Assembly: GCF_017921975.2 (NCBI RefSeq)
Contig: NZ_JAGEMO020000001.1
Span: forward strand, 248,001-312,000
Length of the DNA stretch: 64,000 nt
Source: Hymenobacter terricola
GTDB lineage: Bacteria > Bacteroidota > Bacteroidia > Cytophagales > Hymenobacteraceae
Direction of reading: 5' to 3'
The stretch's first letter is position 1. Every line of letters starts with the position of its first letter. Position numbers and translations under genes: made by a program. The notes under the pieces were generated by a model. It was not told the DNA's origin. It did not search any database and worked only from the letters and a program-made list of their open reading frames with translations. Positions 17,304 to 25,923 of this stretch are shown in pieces.

Positions 17304-18413
17304 ATGGCCCAGACCGAAACTTCCCCCGCTGTGCAAACTGCCCCTGCTCCTTTCCCCAACGCGGCCGCCGAAGCCGAGCCGCTGGAGGAGCCCAAGAAGC
17401 GTAACCCGCTTGTTCTCATCATCCTGGCCATTGTGCTGCTGGCTGGTGGCTACTATGGCTTCACGCGCTACCAGTATGGCAAAGCCCACGAAAGCACCGA
17501 CGACGCCCAGGTAGAAGGCGACGTGTACCCGATTCTGCCCCGCGTGGGCGGCCCGGTGGTCGACGTGAAAGTGGTGGACAACCAGACCGTGAAAAAAGGG
17601 GAAGTCCTCGTCACCATCGACCCGGCCGACTACCAGCAGCGCGTGAACGCCGCCGAAGCCGCCCTCTTCGCCGCCCAGGCCCAGGTGACGGCCGCCCGCG
17701 CCGGCGTATCTACGGCCCAGGCCAACGTCCGCACCGCCCAAACCGGCATTGGCGTGAGCGAGGCCAACCAGGAGCGCCTCCAGAAAGACCTCAAGCGCAG
17801 CACTTTCCTGCGCCAACAGGATATCATTCCGCAGAGCGAGTATGACGCCGTGCAGGCCAACCTGAAATCGACCGCCGCCCAGCGCGCCACCGCCACCGAC
17901 CAGGTGAGCGTGGCCCGCCAGCAAGTGGCAGCTGCCCAGCAGCAGATTGCCGTGGCCCAGGCCGTGGTGAAGCAGCGCCAGGCCGACCTCGACAACGCCA
18001 AGCTCCAGCTGAGCTACACCACGCTGGTAGCCCCCGGCGACGGCATCGTGAGCAAGAAAAACGTGCAGCCCGGCCAGGTGGTAGGGCCCGGCCAGCAGCT
18101 CATGGGCCTGGTTTCGAGCAACAAAACCTGGGTCATCGCCAACTTCAAGGAAACCCAGCTGGAAGACATGAAAGTGAACCAGCCCGTGAAGCTGGAAGTG
18201 GACGCTTACCCGCATGAGGAGTTCCAGGGCCACATTGAGTCGCTGTCGGCCGCTACGGGCGCCCGCTTCGCCCTGCTGCCCCCCGACAACGCCAGCGGCA
18301 ACTTCGTGAAAGTGACCCAGCGCGTGCCCGTGAAAATCGTGCTCGACCACGAAGACCCCCAGCACCCGCTGCGCGCCGGCATGAGCGTGAACGCCGTGGT
18401 GCAGGTGAAATAA
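17304..18413 (+). CDS. HlyD/EmrA-type membrane fusion protein
   Basis: A 369-residue periplasmic adaptor. A single inner-membrane helix is at about residues 34-54 (LVLIILAIVLLAGGYYGF). It is followed by ESTDDAQVEGDVYPI, the EmrA signature region, a lipoyl half-motif, a long Ala/Gln-rich coiled hairpin (residues about 110-220), the second lipoyl half (LVAPGDGIVSKKNVQPGQVV) and a beta-barrel domain. It links the EmrB-like transporter encoded next to the TolC duct. The gap to the transporter gene is occupied by an AT-rich inverted repeat. Confidence 0.93.
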   Translation: MAQTETSPAVQTAPAPFPNAAAEAEPLEEPKKRNPLVLIILAIVLLAGGYYGFTRYQYGKAHESTDDAQVEGDVYPILPRVGGPVVDVKVVDNQTVKKGEVLVTIDPADYQQRVNAAEAALFAAQAQVTAARAGVSTAQANVRTAQTGIGVSEANQERLQKDLKRSTFLRQQDIIPQSEYDAVQANLKSTAAQRATATDQVSVARQQVAAAQQQIAVAQAVVKQRQADLDNAKLQLSYTTLVAPGDGIVSKKNVQPGQVVGPGQQLMGLVSSNKTWVIANFKETQLEDMKVNQPVKLEVDAYPHEEFQGHIESLSAATGARFALLPPDNASGNFVKVTQRVPVKIVLDHEDPQHPLRAGMSVNAVVQVK

Positions 18414-18418
18414 TGAAC

Positions 18419-18514
18419 GAATTATGAGTTATGAATTATGAGTTAGGAATTGCGGCACTTCTGCTGTTTGCATCATCTGAACTCACAACGCATAATTCAT
18501 AATTCATAACTCAA
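18419..18514. repeat. AT-rich dispersed inverted repeat, family D copy 1
   Basis: The left half (about 18421-18450) carries GAGTTATGAATTATGAGTT and the right half (about 18480-18514) carries its near complement. The middle is about 30 bases of ordinary sequence. A second copy of the same family lies at 43646-43729. The element is much richer in A+T than its surroundings and sits between two genes of one operon. Confidence 0.7.
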
Positions 18515-18519
18515 CCGTT

Positions 18520-20091
18520 ATGGAAACCGGATTTACCAAGTGGATTATCGTCGTGACGGTGGTCCTCTGCGTGCTGCTGGAGCTGATTGACACCAGCATC
18601 GTGAACGTGGCCCTGACCCAGATGATGGGCAACCTTTCGGCCACGCAGCAGGAAGTGAGCTGGGTGGTGGCCTCCTACGGCATCGCCAACGTGATTGTGA
18701 TTCCGATGACCGGCTTTCTGGCCGAGCAGTTTGGGCGCAAAAACTACTTTTTCTTCTCGGTGATTCTCTTCACCCTGGCCTCCATGGCCTGCGGCCAGAG
18801 CACCAACCTGTGGGAGCTGGTGGCCTTCCGCTTCATTCAGGGCGTGGGCGGGGGCGCTTTGATGGCCACTTCGCAGGCCATTCTGATTGACACGTTCCCG
18901 CCCAAGCAGCTGCCCCTGGGGCAGGCCCTGTTCGGCATGGGCGTGATTATCGGGCCCACCATCGGCCCAACCCTGGGCGGCTACATCGTGGACAACTACG
19001 ACTGGCCCTGGATTTTTTACGTGAACGTGCCGGTGGGCATCATGGCCGCGCTGTTTACCTGGTTGTTCATCCGCGACCCGGAGCGCATCAAAAACGCCAT
19101 TCCCCGGCCCCTGCGCGAGATTGACTGGGCCGGCATTGGCCTGCTGATTCTAGGCGTGGGCTCGCTGCAGCTGGTGCTGGAGCAGGGCGAGACCGAGGAC
19201 TGGTTCGATAGCACGTACATCCTGTTCTTCACGGCCATGTCGGCGATTGGCATCATCGGCTTCATCTGGCGCGAGCTCACGGCCGACAAGCCCATCGTGG
19301 ACCTGCGCGTGCTGGGCAAGAGCCGCAACCTGGCGGTGGGCGCGTTTCTATCGTTCGTGCTGGGCTTTGGCCTGTTCGCCTCGGTGTTCGTGTTCCCCAT
19401 CTTCACGCAGCGCATTCTCGGCTTCACGGCCGCCCAAACGGGCTACCTGCTGCTGCCGGGCGCGCTGGCTTCGGGCTTCATGATGCCGGTTATCGGGAAG
19501 GCCCTGCAGGCCGGCGTGCCCCAGAAAATCATGATTCCGCTGGGCTTCACCATCTTCTTCTTCTTCACGTTCTGGATTGCCTCGCGCATCTCGCCCACGG
19601 CGGGCGAAAGCGACTTCTTCTGGCCGCTCATCGTGCGGGGCGTGGGCCTGGGCCTGATTTTCCTGCCCATCACCACCATGAGCCTCGCCGGCTTGCAGGG
19701 CAAGGACGCGGGCCAGGCGGCCGGCCTCACCGGCATGATTCGCCAGCTCGGCGGCTCGTTCGGCGTGGCCATCGTGGGCACCTACCTGGAGCGCAGCATC
19801 GCGGCCAACCGCGTGGCCCTGCTGCCCAACATCTCGCTCTACAACTCCGAAACCGTGCAGCGCATCCAGGCCTTCACCCAGAGCTTTATGTCAAAAGGCT
19901 TCCCCCTGGAGCAGGCCCGCCAGCAGGCATACGCCGCCCTCGAAGGCGTGCTCATGAAGCAGGTTTCCATCATCACCTACGCCCAGGTGTTCTCGGGCCT
20001 CGGGTTCTTCTTCATCGCCTGCCTGCCGCTGGTGCTGCTCATCAAGCGCAACAAGCCCGGCGCGGCCATCGACCTGAACGCGGCCCACTAA
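18520..20091 (+). CDS. DHA2-family (EmrB-like) multidrug MFS transporter
   Basis: A 523-residue inner-membrane proton antiporter with about 14 membrane helices. The first helix carries LIDTSIVNVALTQM, close to the DHA2 signature LDxTIVNVALP, and GFLAEQFGRKNYFF is the loop 2-3 MFS motif. The sequence VGGGALMATSQAILIDTFPP fits the EmrB family. With the EmrA- and TolC-like proteins it would form a three-part pump exporting hydrophobic toxic compounds directly out of the cell. A strong terminator follows at 20153. Confidence 0.93.
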   Translation: METGFTKWIIVVTVVLCVLLELIDTSIVNVALTQMMGNLSATQQEVSWVVASYGIANVIVIPMTGFLAEQFGRKNYFFFSVILFTLASMACGQSTNLWELVAFRFIQGVGGGALMATSQAILIDTFPPKQLPLGQALFGMGVIIGPTIGPTLGGYIVDNYDWPWIFYVNVPVGIMAALFTWLFIRDPERIKNAIPRPLREIDWAGIGLLILGVGSLQLVLEQGETEDWFDSTYILFFTAMSAIGIIGFIWRELTADKPIVDLRVLGKSRNLAVGAFLSFVLGFGLFASVFVFPIFTQRILGFTAAQTGYLLLPGALASGFMMPVIGKALQAGVPQKIMIPLGFTIFFFFTFWIASRISPTAGESDFFWPLIVRGVGLGLIFLPITTMSLAGLQGKDAGQAAGLTGMIRQLGGSFGVAIVGTYLERSIAANRVALLPNISLYNSETVQRIQAFTQSFMSKGFPLEQARQQAYAALEGVLMKQVSIITYAQVFSGLGFFFIACLPLVLLIKRNKPGAAIDLNAAH

Positions 20092-20152
20092 TCCCTGCTC
20101 GCGGACTATAGCATGTGGCTTGATTAGGTGATAGTTATTTTATTTATGACAA

Positions 20153-20193
20153 AGAAAAAGGGCTTCCTGCATCTGGCAGGAGGCCCTTTTTCT
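20153..20193. terminator. Intrinsic terminator of the efflux operon
   Basis: An 18-bp stem with one G-T pair (20153-20170 with 20176-20193), five-base loop, A-run on one side and T-run on the other, so it can work in both directions. It lies between the convergent transporter gene and the lipoprotein gene on the minus strand. Confidence 0.85.
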
Positions 20194-20216
20194 TGTGGCG
20201 AAACGCCGGTGCTGGT

Positions 20217-21248
20217 CTATTGGTACTGAATGTAGAGCGGCTTGGGATTGAGCGAGGCCAGCACTTCGGTGGGCGTCATCAGGTGCGAGCCTTTGGGCTT
20301 GATGTCGTACTCGTAGAACAGCTTGAAGCCGGTGTACTGCACGGGCTGGGTCTGGACGTAATCGTGGTAGGAGTCTTTTTTCAGGGTCGGGTCGCCCCAG
20401 CCGTCCATGTCCATGATGACCTGCACGCGGGGGTCGAGCTTGATGTTTTTGTAGTTCGTCACCATGCCCTGGGTGAAGCGGTGCACCATCAGAATCTTGG
20501 GCGGCAGGTGGTTTTCGCTCACGATGCGGGCCAGGAAGTTGATGGCAAAGTTCACGTCCTTGGCGTCGTAGGTGCCGATTTTTTTGCCGGGGCGCACGCC
20601 CTTGGTGGCCATGGCAAACTCGGGGTCGATGCCCAGGTGAGTGGCCGGGTCCTTGAGGTATTCGGTGAGCTTGGGCAGCTCGTGGGCCAGGTCGCTCAGG
20701 CCCACCTGCACGTCCATAAAGAAGATGCCGTTCAACTCGCGGGCCCAGGAACGGGTTTCCTCGATGGTGCTTTTGGAGTTCATCAGGCGGTATTTGCCGT
20801 CTTTACCGGCCGCGCCCTGGGCCGTGATGGTCACGCTGTGGATGCAGGGCATCACGGGCAGGGTGGGGTCGGCGGCCTGCCATTCCTTGATTACGCCGGC
20901 GAATTTGCGCATCATCTGGGCCTTGGGCTCGCGGCCCAGGATGCCCATGCCTTTCGAGCGGATGTTGCCATAAAATGCCACAATGCGGTGGCCCGGCAGC
21001 AAAGCGCCCGGCAGCTGCCCGCTCTTCTTCACGATGGAATCGGCCCGAAGCGAGTCGCGGCGCATGGCCAGCATCCTGAGTTTGATGGTATCGACGGGAG
21101 CAGCTTTGGCGGCGGCGCTATCGCCGGCGGCGGTGCCGGCTTTTTCGCCCTCGGCGGGGCGGGTGGAGCAGGCGGAAAAGCTGGCAGCGGCCAGCAAGCC
21201 TAGCGCGGTGGCCACAACGGCTTGGCGAGGCAGGAAGGAAATCAACAC
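20217..21248 (-). CDS. Conserved lipoprotein of unknown function, probable TIM-barrel
   Basis: A 343-residue lipoprotein (signal LLAAASFSAC, Cys at about residue 27) with an Ala/Lys-rich linker, then a compact domain from about residue 70. The domain has alternating strand/helix segments (HRIVAFYGNI, GIFFMDVQVG, THLGIDPEFAM, PPKILMVHRF, RVQVIMDMDGWG) that look like a (beta/alpha)8 barrel. Conserved Asp/Glu/His at strand ends suggest an enzyme, perhaps a hydrolase, but no family activity is known to me. It is a single gene, convergent with the efflux operon. Confidence 0.7.
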   Translation of the reverse strand: MLISFLPRQAVVATALGLLAAASFSACSTRPAEGEKAGTAAGDSAAAKAAPVDTIKLRMLAMRRDSLRADSIVKKSGQLPGALLPGHRIVAFYGNIRSKGMGILGREPKAQMMRKFAGVIKEWQAADPTLPVMPCIHSVTITAQGAAGKDGKYRLMNSKSTIEETRSWARELNGIFFMDVQVGLSDLAHELPKLTEYLKDPATHLGIDPEFAMATKGVRPGKKIGTYDAKDVNFAINFLARIVSENHLPPKILMVHRFTQGMVTNYKNIKLDPRVQVIMDMDGWGDPTLKKDSYHDYVQTQPVQYTGFKLFYEYDIKPKGSHLMTPTEVLASLNPKPLYIQYQ

Positions 21249-21466
21249 TGAATAAAAACGATTTAGAAGGTCAATACGGCTCGCAAGTTAGCTCTTTTCG
21301 AACGGTTGCCACTGGATTGAACGCAGAAAGGCCCCGGCGAAGGCCAGAGCTTTTCGGGCAGTTTATCTACTTCTATCAGCGGGGGCGCTGACTGAATTAT
21401 TTTAACCTGCTGGCCATCGGCCGGCAAGGCCATGAGCAGGTTGCTCACGGCATTAACATTTCGTCA

Positions 21467-22837
21467 TCAGCAGTTGCCGCCGAAGTTGAACGTGCCATAG
21501 TACGACACCGAGGGAATGGCGAACTGCACCGGCACGGTGTACGACACGCTTACGGCTTTGCCGTCCTGCCGGCCGGGCTCAAAGCGGGGCAGCTTCCGAA
21601 CGGCGGCTTCCACGGCGGCATCGTACTCGGGGCCGAGGCTTTTCAGGATTTTAATGGCCTGCACGTCGCCTTTCTCCGTCACGACAAACGATACGAATAC
21701 CCGCCCGTTTTTGCGGCTGGCCAGGGCCACCTCCGGGTAGGTGAGGTGCAGCTGAATAGCCTCTACAATGGCTTTATTGCCCCCGCCACCCGGCAGCTCG
21801 GGCATCTGCTCAACGTAGGTGTAGACCGTGCCGGGCGGCGGCGCAATCGCAACCTTTCCAATGTAAATCGGCGGGGGCGGTGCCGCCACGCCCTTTTCGA
21901 GTTGGATTGTGGTTATTGCCGGCTCAGCCGGCGCACCAGCTTTTTCGCAGGCCACGGTGAATAACAGCGCCCCCAACAGGGGCAGGGCGAGCCACTGTTT
22001 CCAGCGGCGAATGGGATGGTTTTTCTGAATCATGGCAATGCGGCGTAGGGTTTGGGAATGGGAGAAGGAGTGCGCAAGCGGAACCGAGAAACCGAGGCGG
22101 CGGGCCACTTGCCGGGCCAGCAGCTGCGAATAGGAAGTGGAAAGGGAAGGACCCGTGGTGGTTTCGTCGTGCAGGGCCGCTTCATCGGCCAGGTACTCGT
22201 GGGTGAGGACCAGCGCCCGCCCGCAGAGGTGCACGAAGGGATTGAACCACAGCACGGCCCGCAGCAGCTCCAGCAGCAGCCGGTCGTAGGTGTGGCCCTG
22301 CCGGACGTGCGCCAGCTCGTGGCTCATTACCTGTCGGGCATCGGCCGGGCCCAGCGGCAGGGTTTCATCCCAGAACACGAGGCGGCCGAACGAGCTGGTG
22401 GGCAGGCGGCCATGGGTTTCGAGCAGCGTGTAGCCGGCCCGTGGTGAGCGGGGCAGCCCGTGGGCCGTCAGCCAGAGCCGACCCAGCCCGTAGGCCAGCC
22501 GGGCCAGCACGAAGGCCACGCCGGCCACGTAGGCCACGCCCAGCCAGCCGGGCCAGGGCACCGCCGCAACCGGCGTGGCCACCGCTGCTTTGCCGGCCTG
22601 CACCACCGGCAGCATTACCGCCATCCCGCGCAAGGCCATTGGGCTCTCACCCCAACTGACTGGCCACGCTAGCGGCAGCAGCGGCAGGCCCGCCGCCAGC
22701 AGCGGCCCCAGCACCAGGAAGGCCCGGTTGTAGGCAAAGCCGCGCTCGTTGCGCAGCGCCAGGCAGTAGCACAGCCACCACGCGCTCAGCAAGGCGGTGC
22801 TGAGCAGCATCCAATTAAGCAGGCCGGGTTGGTTCAT
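21467..22837 (-). CDS. BlaR1-type M56 metallopeptidase fused to a TonB C-terminal domain
   Basis: A 456-residue inner-membrane protein. The start 22837 overlaps the BlaI gene by 23 bases and begins with hydrophobic MNQPGLLNWMLLSTALLSAW. Several helices surround the zinc motif HELAH (in VMSHELAHVRQGH) with a downstream EYLADE, as in BlaR1/MecR1. A last helix (WLALPLLGALLFTVACEK) is followed by a periplasmic TonB C-terminal domain (LTYPEVALASRKNGRVFVSF and after). In this family the protease responds to an envelope signal and inactivates the BlaI repressor. The TonB-like domain replaces the penicillin-binding sensor, so the signal is probably not a beta-lactam. Confidence 0.88.
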   Translation of the reverse strand: MNQPGLLNWMLLSTALLSAWWLCYCLALRNERGFAYNRAFLVLGPLLAAGLPLLPLAWPVSWGESPMALRGMAVMLPVVQAGKAAVATPVAAVPWPGWLGVAYVAGVAFVLARLAYGLGRLWLTAHGLPRSPRAGYTLLETHGRLPTSSFGRLVFWDETLPLGPADARQVMSHELAHVRQGHTYDRLLLELLRAVLWFNPFVHLCGRALVLTHEYLADEAALHDETTTGPSLSTSYSQLLARQVARRLGFSVPLAHSFSHSQTLRRIAMIQKNHPIRRWKQWLALPLLGALLFTVACEKAGAPAEPAITTIQLEKGVAAPPPPIYIGKVAIAPPPGTVYTYVEQMPELPGGGGNKAIVEAIQLHLTYPEVALASRKNGRVFVSFVVTEKGDVQAIKILKSLGPEYDAAVEAAVRKLPRFEPGRQDGKAVSVSYTVPVQFAIPSVSYYGTFNFGGNC

Positions 22838-23243
22838 CGTTTTCGGGAGTTTGGGGGTGGGCGGCGTGGCGCAACAGCTCGTCGAGCTGGGCGGCGTCGA
22901 GGTTTTCTTCCTTGGCGAAAAACGACACCAGCCGGCTGAAGGAGTTGCCGAAGTGGCCGCCCAGCAGCTTGCGCAGCGAGAAGCGGCGGTAGTCGTCCTG
23001 GGCCACCAGCACGAAGTAGCGGTGCGTGCGCCCGAAAGCCTCATGGGCCACGAAGCCCTTGGTTTCGAGGATGCGGATGATGGTGGAAACCGTGTTGTAG
23101 GCCGGGGCCGGGGCGGGCAGCTCGGGCAGCACGTCCTTCACGAAGGAGGGCCCCAGGCGCCAAAGCACTTGCATTACCTGTTCTTCGGCGCGGGTTAGTT
23201 CGGGGAAAGCGGGGTTAATTTTCAAGGTATTGAGGGAAAGCAT
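22815..23243 (-). CDS. BlaI/MecI-type transcriptional repressor
   Basis: A 142-residue protein: winged helix at residues about 10-75 (ELTRAEEQVMQVLWRLGPSF, YNTVSTIIRILETKGFV) and a C-terminal dimerisation half. BlaI repressors bind palindromes and are cleaved when their M56 partner is activated. ATG 23243 is preferred over 23258. The downstream M56 gene overlaps it by 23 bases, so translation is coupled. Two 16-bp palindromes lie just upstream and should be its own operators. Confidence 0.92.
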   Translation of the reverse strand: MLSLNTLKINPAFPELTRAEEQVMQVLWRLGPSFVKDVLPELPAPAPAYNTVSTIIRILETKGFVAHEAFGRTHRYFVLVAQDDYRRFSLRKLLGGHFGNSFSRLVSFFAKEENLDAAQLDELLRHAAHPQTPENDEPTRPA

Positions 23244-23264
23244 ATTCAGGTAATACAAACATAT

Positions 23265-23300
23265 AACTAATATTTTAGTTTAAAAACTATTATGTTAGTT
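23265..23300. promoter_or_regulatory. Paired BlaI operator candidates
   Basis: Two similar imperfect palindromes, AACTAATATTTTAGTT (23265-23280) and AACTATTATGTTAGTT (23285-23300), lie 22-57 bases upstream of the BlaI start. Their centres are 20 bp apart, about two helical turns, so two repressor dimers would bind the same face of DNA. Confidence 0.6.
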
Positions 23301-23439
23301 GTTTTTTGTTCAGACTTAACAAACAGCATACTAGACTAGATTTGTCAACTGGTGAAGCGAAAAGCAGGCGGGCCACGTAAGCGCCTGAGCCAGTGCCTCC
23401 AATTCATTTGCCAGTGCCTAACTTCTCCCATTCCCACCC

Positions 23440-25122
23440 ATGCTGCGAATTATTTTCTGCCTCACCATCGGGTTGCTGAGCGCCCAGCCCGGCCACGCCC
23501 AGACCGAAAATGCGGCCCCCTCCGTCCCGAAGCCTACACCGGAAGCGCGTGCCGTAGCGCCGGCGCCCGCCATCAAACCCGCCGTTACGGCTGCGCTGCC
23601 TGCTTCGCCCCGGCAGCTGTTTCCGGGGTTGTTTGAGGCGGTGCAGCTGGGCCGGATTTTCCCCGACAACAAGACCTTTGTGGATGCCGCGCCGAAGCAG
23701 CGCCCGGCTACCATTCTGGCCGCCTGGCGGCGCGAAAAAGGCCAGCCCGGCTTCCAGCTGAAGGCCTTTGTGGAAGCCCATTTCACGCTGCCTACCAGCG
23801 GCGCCGTGCCGTTTGAAACCGATGTCAAAGCCGGCCTGCGCCACCACCTCGACACGCTGTGGACGGTGCTGGCCCGGCCCGCCGCGCCGGCGGTAGACCC
23901 CGCCGATTCACTGGCCGAATTCCGCTCGCTGGTGCCGCTGCCCAAGCCCTACCTGGTGCCCGGCGGGCGCTTCCGGGAGGTGTATTACTGGGATTCATAC
24001 TTCACGATGCTGGGGCTGGCCGAGGCCGGCAAAGGCCAGCTGCTGAAGGACATTACCGATAATTTCGCCTACCTCATCGGCCGGTTTGGCTTCGTGCCCA
24101 ACGGCAACCGCACCTACTACCTCACCCGCTCGCAGCCGCCGTTTTTTGCCAACATCGTGACGCTGCTGGCCAAGGAGCGCGGCAACGGCGAGCTGCTGCG
24201 CTACCGCACCGCCCTGGAAGCCGAATACCGCTACTGGATGCGCGGGGCCGAGCAGCTGAAGCCCGGCACTGCCACCCGCCGCGTGGTGCGCCTGCCCAAC
24301 GGGGCCTTACTCAACCGCTACTGGGACGACAGCGACCAGCCCCGCGAAGAGTCCTTCGCCGAGGACGTGGCGGCCGCCAAGCTGAGCAGGCAGCCAGCCG
24401 CGCAGTTCTACCGCAACGTGCGGGCGGCGGCGGCTTCAGGCTGGGATTTCAGCAGCCGCTGGTTCAAGCCCGGCGGCGGGCTGCCCACTATCCAAACCAC
24501 CGACATTGTGCCCGTCGACCTCAATTGCCTGCTGTATAACCTGGAGCAGACCCTGGCCCGAGCGGCCCGCGTGGCCGGCCAGCCCGCCCAGGGCCGCCTG
24601 TACGACGCCCGGGCCGCCAAGCGCAAAGCGGCCCTGCTGGCCGTGTGCTGGGACCCCAAAGCCGGCTGGTTTCAGGACTACAACTGGCGGCTGCGCCAAC
24701 GCTCGCAGGTGCGCTCGCTGGCGGGCGTGTTTCCGCTCTCGTTCGGGCTGGCCTCGGCCGAGCAGGCCAAAAGGGTAGGAGCGGGGCTGAAAACCAGCTT
24801 CCTGAAACCGGGCGGGCTGGTGACCACGCTGGCCACCGCCGGCCACCAGCAGTGGGACGCCCCCAACGCCTGGGCCCCGCTGCAATACCTGGCCGTGGAA
24901 GGCCTCGGCCGCTACCAGCAGCTGCCCCTGGCCGACACCGTCGCCGACCGCTGGGTGCGCCTCAACAGCCGGGTGTTCGACCAGACCGGGAAGCTGCTGG
25001 AGAAGTACGACGTGCAGAACATCAACCGCCCGGCCGGCGGCGGCGAGTACCCGCTGCAGGACGGCTTCGGGTGGACCAACGGCGTGCTGCTGCACCTGCT
25101 GAACCGCAAGGAGCCGTTGTAG
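23440..25122 (+). CDS. treA: Secreted alpha,alpha-trehalase (GH37)
   Basis: A 560-residue enzyme hydrolysing trehalose to two glucose. Signature 1 (PGGRFREVYYWDSY) starts near residue 174 and signature 2 (QWDAPNAWAP) at residue 471. GWDFSSRW, which in GH37 is near the catalytic acid Asp, is also present. A signal peptide (MLRIIFCLTIGLLSAQPGHAQ) shows export to the periplasm. The residue 25-60 stretch is a Pro/Ala-rich linker. It is monocistronic, divergent from BlaI/BlaR1, and is followed by a dispersed repeat. Confidence 0.95.
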   Translation: MLRIIFCLTIGLLSAQPGHAQTENAAPSVPKPTPEARAVAPAPAIKPAVTAALPASPRQLFPGLFEAVQLGRIFPDNKTFVDAAPKQRPATILAAWRREKGQPGFQLKAFVEAHFTLPTSGAVPFETDVKAGLRHHLDTLWTVLARPAAPAVDPADSLAEFRSLVPLPKPYLVPGGRFREVYYWDSYFTMLGLAEAGKGQLLKDITDNFAYLIGRFGFVPNGNRTYYLTRSQPPFFANIVTLLAKERGNGELLRYRTALEAEYRYWMRGAEQLKPGTATRRVVRLPNGALLNRYWDDSDQPREESFAEDVAAAKLSRQPAAQFYRNVRAAAASGWDFSSRWFKPGGGLPTIQTTDIVPVDLNCLLYNLEQTLARAARVAGQPAQGRLYDARAAKRKAALLAVCWDPKAGWFQDYNWRLRQRSQVRSLAGVFPLSFGLASAEQAKRVGAGLKTSFLKPGGLVTTLATAGHQQWDAPNAWAPLQYLAVEGLGRYQQLPLADTVADRWVRLNSRVFDQTGKLLEKYDVQNINRPAGGGEYPLQDGFGWTNGVLLHLLNRKEPL

Positions 25123-25138
25123 GATATCCGCGCCCGCC

Positions 25139-25267
25139 GCAACCTCACCCCGGCCCCTCTCCAAAAGAGAGGGGAGCCTGACGATTACCTTACGATACGT
25201 AAGCGGTGCCCCTTCTTTTTTGGAAATGCGCATCAAGCATTTTTCGGGGGTCAGGGGGTGAGGTTGC
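25139..25267. repeat. Dispersed GC-rich inverted element, family F
   Basis: Terminal 13-bp perfect inverted repeats (25139-25151 and 25255-25267, GCAACCTCACCCC and complement) bound a 129-base element. Near the left end an 8-bp hairpin CCCCTCTC...GAGAGGGG (about 25156-25175) is present. Sequences of this CCTCACCCC/CCCCTCTCC type recur in many GC-rich genomes. It lies between the trehalase and sigma factor genes; the hairpin could terminate trehalase transcription. Confidence 0.6.
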
Positions 25268-25366
25268 CGGCCGACGAAAATATTTTCCCTTTCCTCGGCA
25301 GCCTTTTGGGGCCGGGCCTTGTCTGCCCCGCACCTGCCCGTTGCGCGCGGGCTTATCCTTGCCTCC

Positions 25367-25923
25367 ATGCCAGCCCCGCCCGCTGACTTAGCTGACCTAC
25401 TGCTCCGCTGTACCCGCCGCGAACCGGCGGCCCAACGGCTGCTCTATGCCCGGTATGCCGGCCGCATGCTGGGCGTGGCGCGCCGCTACGTGCGCCCGTC
25501 GCCGAGGCCGAAGACATCCTCCAGGATGCTTTCGTGAAGGTGTTTACCCGGCTGGGCGAGTTTCGGGCCGAGGGTTCTTTTGAAGGGTGGGTGCGCCGCA
25601 TTGTGGTCACCACGGCCCTCAACTACTGGCAAAGCGGGCAGCACCGCCGCCAGCAACTGCTGCTCGACGACGTGCCCGAGCCCTTCGCGTCCGACGCCGA
25701 CGCCTTCGACCGCCTGGGCGTGGCCGAGGTGCTGGCCCTGATGGAGCAGCTGCCCGATGGCTGCCGCATGGTGCTCAACCTCTACGCCGTGGACGGCTAC
25801 ACCCACGGCGAAATCGCGGAGCTGCTGGGCATTCAGGAGAGCACCTCCAAAGCCCAACTCAGCAAGGCCCGCAAACAACTTCACCTGCTGCACCAGCGGC
25901 AGACCAACCACCTGAGATTATGA
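25367..25923 (+). pseudogene. ECF RNA polymerase sigma factor with a one-base frameshift
   Basis: Two frames together make one ECF sigma-70 protein of about 185 residues. Frame 2 from ATG 25367 gives region 2.1 (LLLRCTRREPAAQRLLYARY, RMLGVARRYVRP); the reading then must jump at about 25496-25500 to frame 1, which gives AEAEDILQDAFVKVFTRLGEF and region 4 (LPDGCRMVLNLYAVDGYTHG, EIAELLGIQESTSKAQLSKA). Adding one C to the CCC run at 25495-25497 restores RPVAEAED exactly. So this is either a recent mutation or a homopolymer sequencing error. The stop overlaps the next start (ATGA), and that partner gene is intact, which favours an error or recent loss. Confidence 0.8.

Noticed and set aside
25587-25919. 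An upstream extension of the sigma-partner gene starting at 25587
   Set aside because: That part overlaps the sigma factor in another frame and is low-complexity Arg/Ala/Pro; the ATGA overlap at 25920 starts the conserved head.
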